Source: Bradyrhizobium sp. OK095 (GTDB taxonomy: Bacteria > Pseudomonadota > Alphaproteobacteria > Rhizobiales > Xanthobacteraceae). From it: 64,000 nt of DNA. The DNA lies in contig NZ_FOBX01000015.1 in the NCBI RefSeq assembly GCF_900109945.1, forward strand, positions 1 through 64,000, written 5' to 3'. The position numbers were made by a program, and so were the translations under genes. The notes beneath the pieces were generated by a model. It was not told the DNA's origin, made no database searches, and saw only the letters and a program-made list of their open reading frames with translations. Shown here one piece after another: positions 60,339-64,000 of the stretch. Position 1 is the first letter of the stretch. Each line of letters begins with the position of its first letter.

Positions 60339-61220
60339 TTATACGCTGCCGCCGGCGATGTCGCGCCGGTTGAAGAAGCGAACGTCGATATTGCGGCCTT
60401 CCGGCGGCGGTGAGGCCAGGCGCGAGCGGAAGAAGGCGCGCTCACCGGGTTGCAGCACGGTCTGTTCCAGCACGGTATTCCAGGCGTAGATCTCAGCGCC
60501 TTGCGCGTCGCGTACCGCAAAGCGCAGCCGCGGGATATCGAGCGGCTTTTTGCCTTGGCCGACGATCACACCCTCGATCACCAGCACCTGCTTACCGTCC
60601 ACGGTCTCGCTGGAGAGCTTGACGTCCTTGAAGGCCAGTCCGCGCAAATTCACGTCAAAGCCGGCCATCTTGTAGAACGCCGCCGTCTGCGGCAGCAGCC
60701 GTACCATGTCGCCGCGCCAGACGATGAGGGCCAGCACCAGCGCGCCCATGGCCGCGCAGGCGGTCGGCAGGCCGAAATAGGATTTTCGCGGCGCGACGGT
60801 CGGGACCTGACGCCTCACCCGTGCCCCGCGGCGGCTGCCGAACAGGCCACGGATCCAGGACTGGTGCTGCGCGCCGACGGCCTCCTCTTCGGCCTCCCGG
60901 GCGGCGGCCGACCACTCGTCCTCGATCTCCTTGGTGTCCTCGGCCGGCCAGTCGCCGGCAATCGAAGGGCTATCCACCACCGGCGTGTCGGCGTCGCCGT
61001 CGTCCTTGGCGTAGGAGTTCCACTCCGCGGCGAGGTCGGTCTGGTCGTCGGCCTGGCTGGCCGCGGCCATGGCCGGGACGGATGCCTCTTCGATGGCATC
61101 CTCGGCATGGGCGACCCAGGTCTCCTTGCAGCGGGAGCAGCGGACCGTCCGGCCGTTCGCCCCCAGGCTCGCAAGCTTGATGGCGTAGGATGTCGTACAA
61201 TGGGGGCAGACGATATGCAT
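60339..61220 (-). CDS. Zinc-ribbon (MJ0042) membrane protein with DUF3426 domain
   Basis: The 293-residue protein has an N-terminal zinc ribbon (MHIVCPHCTTSYAI..VRCSRCKETW, four Cys), an acidic Ala-rich linker, one membrane helix near 156-172 (TACAAMGALVLALIVW) and a C-terminal DUF3426-type domain (LRGLAFKDVKLSSETVDGKQVLVIEGVIVGQG..FAVRDAQGAEIYAWNTVL). It lies between the response regulator and ftsE, a common rhizobial position. AAGG precedes the ATG at 61220. Function unknown; a link with cell division or the DUF4175 protein is only by context. Confidence 0.83.
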   Translation of the reverse strand: MHIVCPHCTTSYAIKLASLGANGRTVRCSRCKETWVAHAEDAIEEASVPAMAAASQADDQTDLAAEWNSYAKDDGDADTPVVDSPSIAGDWPAEDTKEIEDEWSAAAREAEEEAVGAQHQSWIRGLFGSRRGARVRRQVPTVAPRKSYFGLPTACAAMGALVLALIVWRGDMVRLLPQTAAFYKMAGFDVNLRGLAFKDVKLSSETVDGKQVLVIEGVIVGQGKKPLDIPRLRFAVRDAQGAEIYAWNTVLEQTVLQPGERAFFRSRLASPPPEGRNIDVRFFNRRDIAGGSV

Positions 61221-61409
61221 GGGCGAGCCTTGATGCATGAACGAGGTCTTGAACGATTTTTGGACGAGTCTTGACGATGCCCTGCGGAACCGGGCGCCAG
61301 GATGCTACAAGGCGACCGTTAACGAACCGGAAACCATAACGGTCGCAAAGACCGTTGATTACGTGTGGCGGTGTGCCGCGGCGCGGCCCCCTCTCGAACG
61401 GAGCTGAAC

Positions 61410-62069
61410 TTGGTTCGGTTCGAAAATGTCGGATTGCGTTACGGTCTGGGGCCGGAGATCCTGCGCGACCTCAGCTTCCAGATTCCGGCGCATTCGTTCC
61501 AGTTCCTCACCGGCCCGTCCGGCGCCGGCAAGACGTCACTCTTGCGCCTGTTGTTCCTGTCGCACCGGCCGACGCGGGGCCTCGTCAACCTATTCGGCCA
61601 CGATATCTCGCAGCTCGGCAAGGACGAGATCGCCGACTTACGCAAGCGCATCGGTATCGTGCTCCAGGACTTCCGCCTGCTCGACCACATGACCACCTAC
61701 GAGAACGTGGCACTGCCGTTCCGCGTCATGGGCCGCAGCGAGTCGAGCTATCGGAAAGAAGTCATCGATCTCTTGCGCTGGGTCGGGCTCGGCGAGCGTA
61801 TGGATGCGCTGCCGCCGATCCTGTCGGGCGGCGAGAAGCAGCGCGCGGCGATCGCGCGCGCGGTGATCTCGCGGCCGCAGCTGCTGCTCGCGGACGAGCC
61901 GACCGGCAGCGTCGATCCGACGCTCGGGCGCCGCCTGCTGCGGCTCTTCATCGAGCTCAACAAATCAGGCACTGCCGTCATCATCGCGACCCACGACATT
62001 GCGCTGATGGACCAGTACGAGGCGCGCCGCTTCGTGCTGCACCAGGGACGGTTGCACGTCTATGAGTAG
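61410..62069 (+). CDS. ftsE: Cell division ATP-binding protein FtsE
   Basis: The 219-residue ABC ATPase has Walker A GPSGAGKTSLLRL, Q-loop VLQDFRLLDHMTTYENVALPFRV, signature LSGGEKQRAAIARA and Walker B LLLADEPTGSVD. It starts at a TTG (61410), with GGAG 8 bases before and no better start near the family's usual N-terminus VRFENVGLRYG. With FtsX it controls periplasmic amidase activation at the division site. It overlaps ftsX by 8 bases. Confidence 0.94.
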   Translation: MVRFENVGLRYGLGPEILRDLSFQIPAHSFQFLTGPSGAGKTSLLRLLFLSHRPTRGLVNLFGHDISQLGKDEIADLRKRIGIVLQDFRLLDHMTTYENVALPFRVMGRSESSYRKEVIDLLRWVGLGERMDALPPILSGGEKQRAAIARAVISRPQLLLADEPTGSVDPTLGRRLLRLFIELNKSGTAVIIATHDIALMDQYEARRFVLHQGRLHVYE

Positions 62070-63030
62070 GACCGACGAGCGCGGCGTGCTGGTTGACCTC
62101 GGACAGGAGCGTCCGCAGCTTCCGGCCAGGGCGCGCAACATGTCGCCGATCGTGCCGCGCGCCTCGATCCAGGGCCGCGCGCTGGTCGCCGTCGTCGCCA
62201 TCATGACGTTCCTGGCGTCGATGACCACGGGCACGGTGCTGCTGGTCAGCGCCTCCGCGGCAGAATGGCAGTCGGATGTCGCGAGCGAAATCACCATCCA
62301 GGTCCGCCCCCAGACCGGCCGCGATCTCGATCGCGACACCATTGCGGTCACCGAGGCCATGCGTGCGCAAGCCGGCATCGTCGAGGTCAAGCCGTTCAGC
62401 AAGGATGAGAGCGGCAAGCTGCTCGAGCCCTGGCTCGGCACCGGACTGTCGATGGACGATCTGCCGGTGCCGCGCATGATCATCGCACGCGTGCAGCCCG
62501 GCACGGCGCTCGACCTCGGCGCCCTGCGCGCCCGCGTGACGCAAGCGGCGCCGAGCGCCAGCGTCGACGATCACCGCGCCTGGATCGAGCGCATGCGCTC
62601 GATGACGAACGCCACGGTGCTCGCCGGTCTCGGCATCCTCGCGCTCGTCATCGTCGCCACCATCATCTCGGTCTCGTTCGCGACCCGCGGCGCCATGGCA
62701 GCGAACCGTCCGATCGTCGAGGTCCTGCACTTCGTCGGCGCCGGTGACCGCTACATCGCCAATCGTTTCTTGCGGCATTTCCTGCGACTAGGTCTCGAAG
62801 GCGGCGTGATCGGCGGCGGCGCCGCCATGCTGGTGTTCGGCTTCTCCGAGTCGATCGCCGGCTGGTTTTCAGGTACGCCCGTCGGTGACCAGTTCGCAGC
62901 TCTGCTCGGCACCTTCTCGCTGCGGCCGTCCGGCTACATCGTGCTCGCGGTGCAGGCGGTGCTGATCGGCGCCATCACCGCGGTCGCCTCGCGCCAGACG
63001 CTGTTCGCGACACTGAATGATGTCGACTAG
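62062..63030 (+). CDS. ftsX: Cell division protein FtsX
   Basis: The 322-residue membrane protein has four hydrophobic helices and the FtsX layout: RASIQGRALVAVVAIMTFLASMTTGTVLLV, an extracellular domain with TIQVRPQTGRDLDRD, and the GVIGGGAAMLVFGF C-terminal part. It is the transmembrane partner of FtsE and activates a peptidoglycan hydrolase on the outside. Its ATG lies inside the ftsE end. Confidence 0.94.
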   Translation: MSRTDERGVLVDLGQERPQLPARARNMSPIVPRASIQGRALVAVVAIMTFLASMTTGTVLLVSASAAEWQSDVASEITIQVRPQTGRDLDRDTIAVTEAMRAQAGIVEVKPFSKDESGKLLEPWLGTGLSMDDLPVPRMIIARVQPGTALDLGALRARVTQAAPSASVDDHRAWIERMRSMTNATVLAGLGILALVIVATIISVSFATRGAMAANRPIVEVLHFVGAGDRYIANRFLRHFLRLGLEGGVIGGGAAMLVFGFSESIAGWFSGTPVGDQFAALLGTFSLRPSGYIVLAVQAVLIGAITAVASRQTLFATLNDVD

Positions 63031-63102
63031 GTCCGATAAACCGGACTCCACTTCGCCTCAAAACGTCCTAAAATCATCCGGGGAAGGGATCACCGACATC
63101 AC

Positions 63103-63807
63103 ATGACCTCGCCGACCGACGATCGATTGCCGAAAATGCCGCGCGGCTGGCTGCGTGCGGCATTGGTGTCGACGATTGCACTCGTCTTCGTCGGCGCGGC
63201 GGCGGGCTTCGTCGCGTTCCTCACGCAATTGCGCGGCGCGGAGATTGCGCCGGACCGCAAGGCTGACGGCATCGTGGTCCTGACCGGCGGCTCCTCGCGG
63301 GTGTCGGACGCGATGGAGCTTTTGGCGGCAGGCTACGGCAGGCGGCTGCTGATCTCGGGCGTGCATCCGACCTCGACGGCGAGCGACATCTCCCGGACCT
63401 TGCCGGAGAACCAGACCTTCATGACCTGCTGCGTCGACCTCGACCGCTCCGCGCTCTCGACCCGCGGCAATGCGGCGGAGACGCGGCGCTGGGCCGAGGG
63501 GCGCGGCTTCAAGTCGCTGATCGTGGTCACCTCGAACTATCACATGCCGCGCGCGCTGGTGGAATTCTCGCATGCGATGCCGGAGACCACGCTGATCCCG
63601 TTCGCGGTGGTCGGCGACAAATGGCGCGAGGAGCCATGGTGGACCTCGGCCTCCACCTTGCGGCTGCTGTTGTCCGAATATGTCAAGTATATCGCGGCCG
63701 AGCTCAGGGTGCGGCTGGAGGATTTCGGGATTGACCTTTCGCCCGAGATGTCGGAGCAGCCTGCAGGCCTGACGCCGAAGCGGCCCGCGACGGCACAGGC
63801 CAATTGA
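63103..63807 (+). CDS. YdcF/ElyC family membrane protein
   Basis: The 234-residue protein has one N-terminal helix (20-44) and the SanA/YdcF/ElyC domain: KADGIVVLTGGSSRVSDAMELLAAGYGRRLLISGV, then ALSTRGNAAETRRWAEGRGFKSLIVVTSNYHMPRALVEF. The family is linked with cell-envelope integrity and peptidoglycan precursors. It follows ftsX by 72 bases, and the acyltransferase begins 11 bases after it. Confidence 0.88.
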   Translation: MTSPTDDRLPKMPRGWLRAALVSTIALVFVGAAAGFVAFLTQLRGAEIAPDRKADGIVVLTGGSSRVSDAMELLAAGYGRRLLISGVHPTSTASDISRTLPENQTFMTCCVDLDRSALSTRGNAAETRRWAEGRGFKSLIVVTSNYHMPRALVEFSHAMPETTLIPFAVVGDKWREEPWWTSASTLRLLLSEYVKYIAAELRVRLEDFGIDLSPEMSEQPAGLTPKRPATAQAN

Positions 63808-63818
63808 TCGGATCGCCG

Positions 63819-64000
63819 ATGTTCTTGATTTTCCTGCGCTCGCTCCTGTTCAACCTGCTGTTCTATGCCGTGCTGGTGTGTCTCGCGATCGTGGCGCTGC
63901 CGACCTTCGCATTGCCGCCGCGCGCGATGCTGACGGTCGCGCAATGGTGGGCGAAGGCGACGCTGGTCCTGATGCGCGTGGTCTGCAACATCAAGGTGGA
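63819..64000 (+). CDS. plsC: 1-acyl-sn-glycerol-3-phosphate acyltransferase, N-terminal part (cut by window edge)
   Basis: The first 60 codons encode a hydrophobic start (FLIFLRSLLFNLLFYAVLVC) and continue with WWAKATLVLMRVVCNIKVE, the N-terminus expected for PlsC-type acyltransferases following the ydcF gene in rhizobia. The catalytic HX4D motif lies beyond the window, so the identity rests on context and the start of the sequence. Confidence 0.7.
   Translation, partial: MFLIFLRSLLFNLLFYAVLVCLAIVALPTFALPPRAMLTVAQWWAKATLVLMRVVCNIKV

Overview
The window is high-GC chromosomal DNA from an alphaproteobacterium, most likely Bradyrhizobium or a close Bradyrhizobiaceae relative. The basis is the high GC and codon use, the block etfB-etfA-3-hydroxybutyryl-CoA dehydrogenase, a TlpA of 221 residues with a WCVPC centre at Cys107/Cys110 as I recall for B. 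japonicum TlpA, and the block argH-lptM-lysA ... DUF4175 ... ftsE-ftsX-ydcF-plsC. No database was consulted; family names come from recognising motifs in the translations.

Left part (1-11 kb): small exported Cys-rich proteins, an AraC regulator with a candidate direct-repeat operator, tRNA-Leu(CAA), dsbB, an AbrB-type membrane protein, a caspase-like protein next to a PsiF-repeat protein that shares its N-terminal motif, and a TetR-controlled block (thioesterase remnant, PaaI-type thioesterase, lrgA, lrgB) followed by a DsbA-like protein. 11-21 kb: an alpha/beta hydrolase paired with a protease-fold protein lacking all three catalytic residues, then an M20 amidohydrolase and a complete five-gene peptide ABC importer. 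21-31 kb: a HAD hydrolase, an AraC regulator, a beta-propeller autotransporter, dodecin, a GT87-like membrane glycosyltransferase, an exported GH16 and GH1 pair suited to beta-glucan breakdown, and an HNH endonuclease.

31-40 kb: six genes in one direction (nitronate monooxygenase, orphan substrate-binding protein, acyl-CoA synthetase, DUF2855, flavin monooxygenase, NHL protein) look like a catabolic operon. A divergent LysR gene is preceded by two in-phase palindromes. 40-48 kb: AlkA-like glycosylase, an RNA/DNA-type nucleotidyltransferase translationally coupled to gluQRS, a soluble hybrid histidine kinase overlapping a convergent YihY gene, a HIG1-like twin-membrane protein, the cobalamin adenosyltransferase, etfBA and hbdA. 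48-57 kb: small YjfB-like protein, tlpA, argH, lptM, lysA, a tannase-family esterase, a 3-hydroxyisobutyrate-dehydrogenase-like enzyme and a carboxymuconolactone-decarboxylase-like protein, interspersed with several palindromic intergenic repeats. 57-64 kb: a DUF4175 (TIGR02302-type) protein that appears split into two overlapping genes, the second with its own signal peptide, then a single-domain response regulator, a zinc-ribbon/DUF3426 membrane protein, ftsEX, ydcF and the start of an acyltransferase.

No complete phage, insertion sequence, CRISPR array or toxin-antitoxin locus was seen. The most interesting signals are the split DUF4175 gene, the pseudo-HtrA, the caspase/PsiF pair, the nucleotidyltransferase-gluQRS coupling, an internally deleted thioesterase, and the operator-like repeats beside the AraC, TetR and LysR genes.
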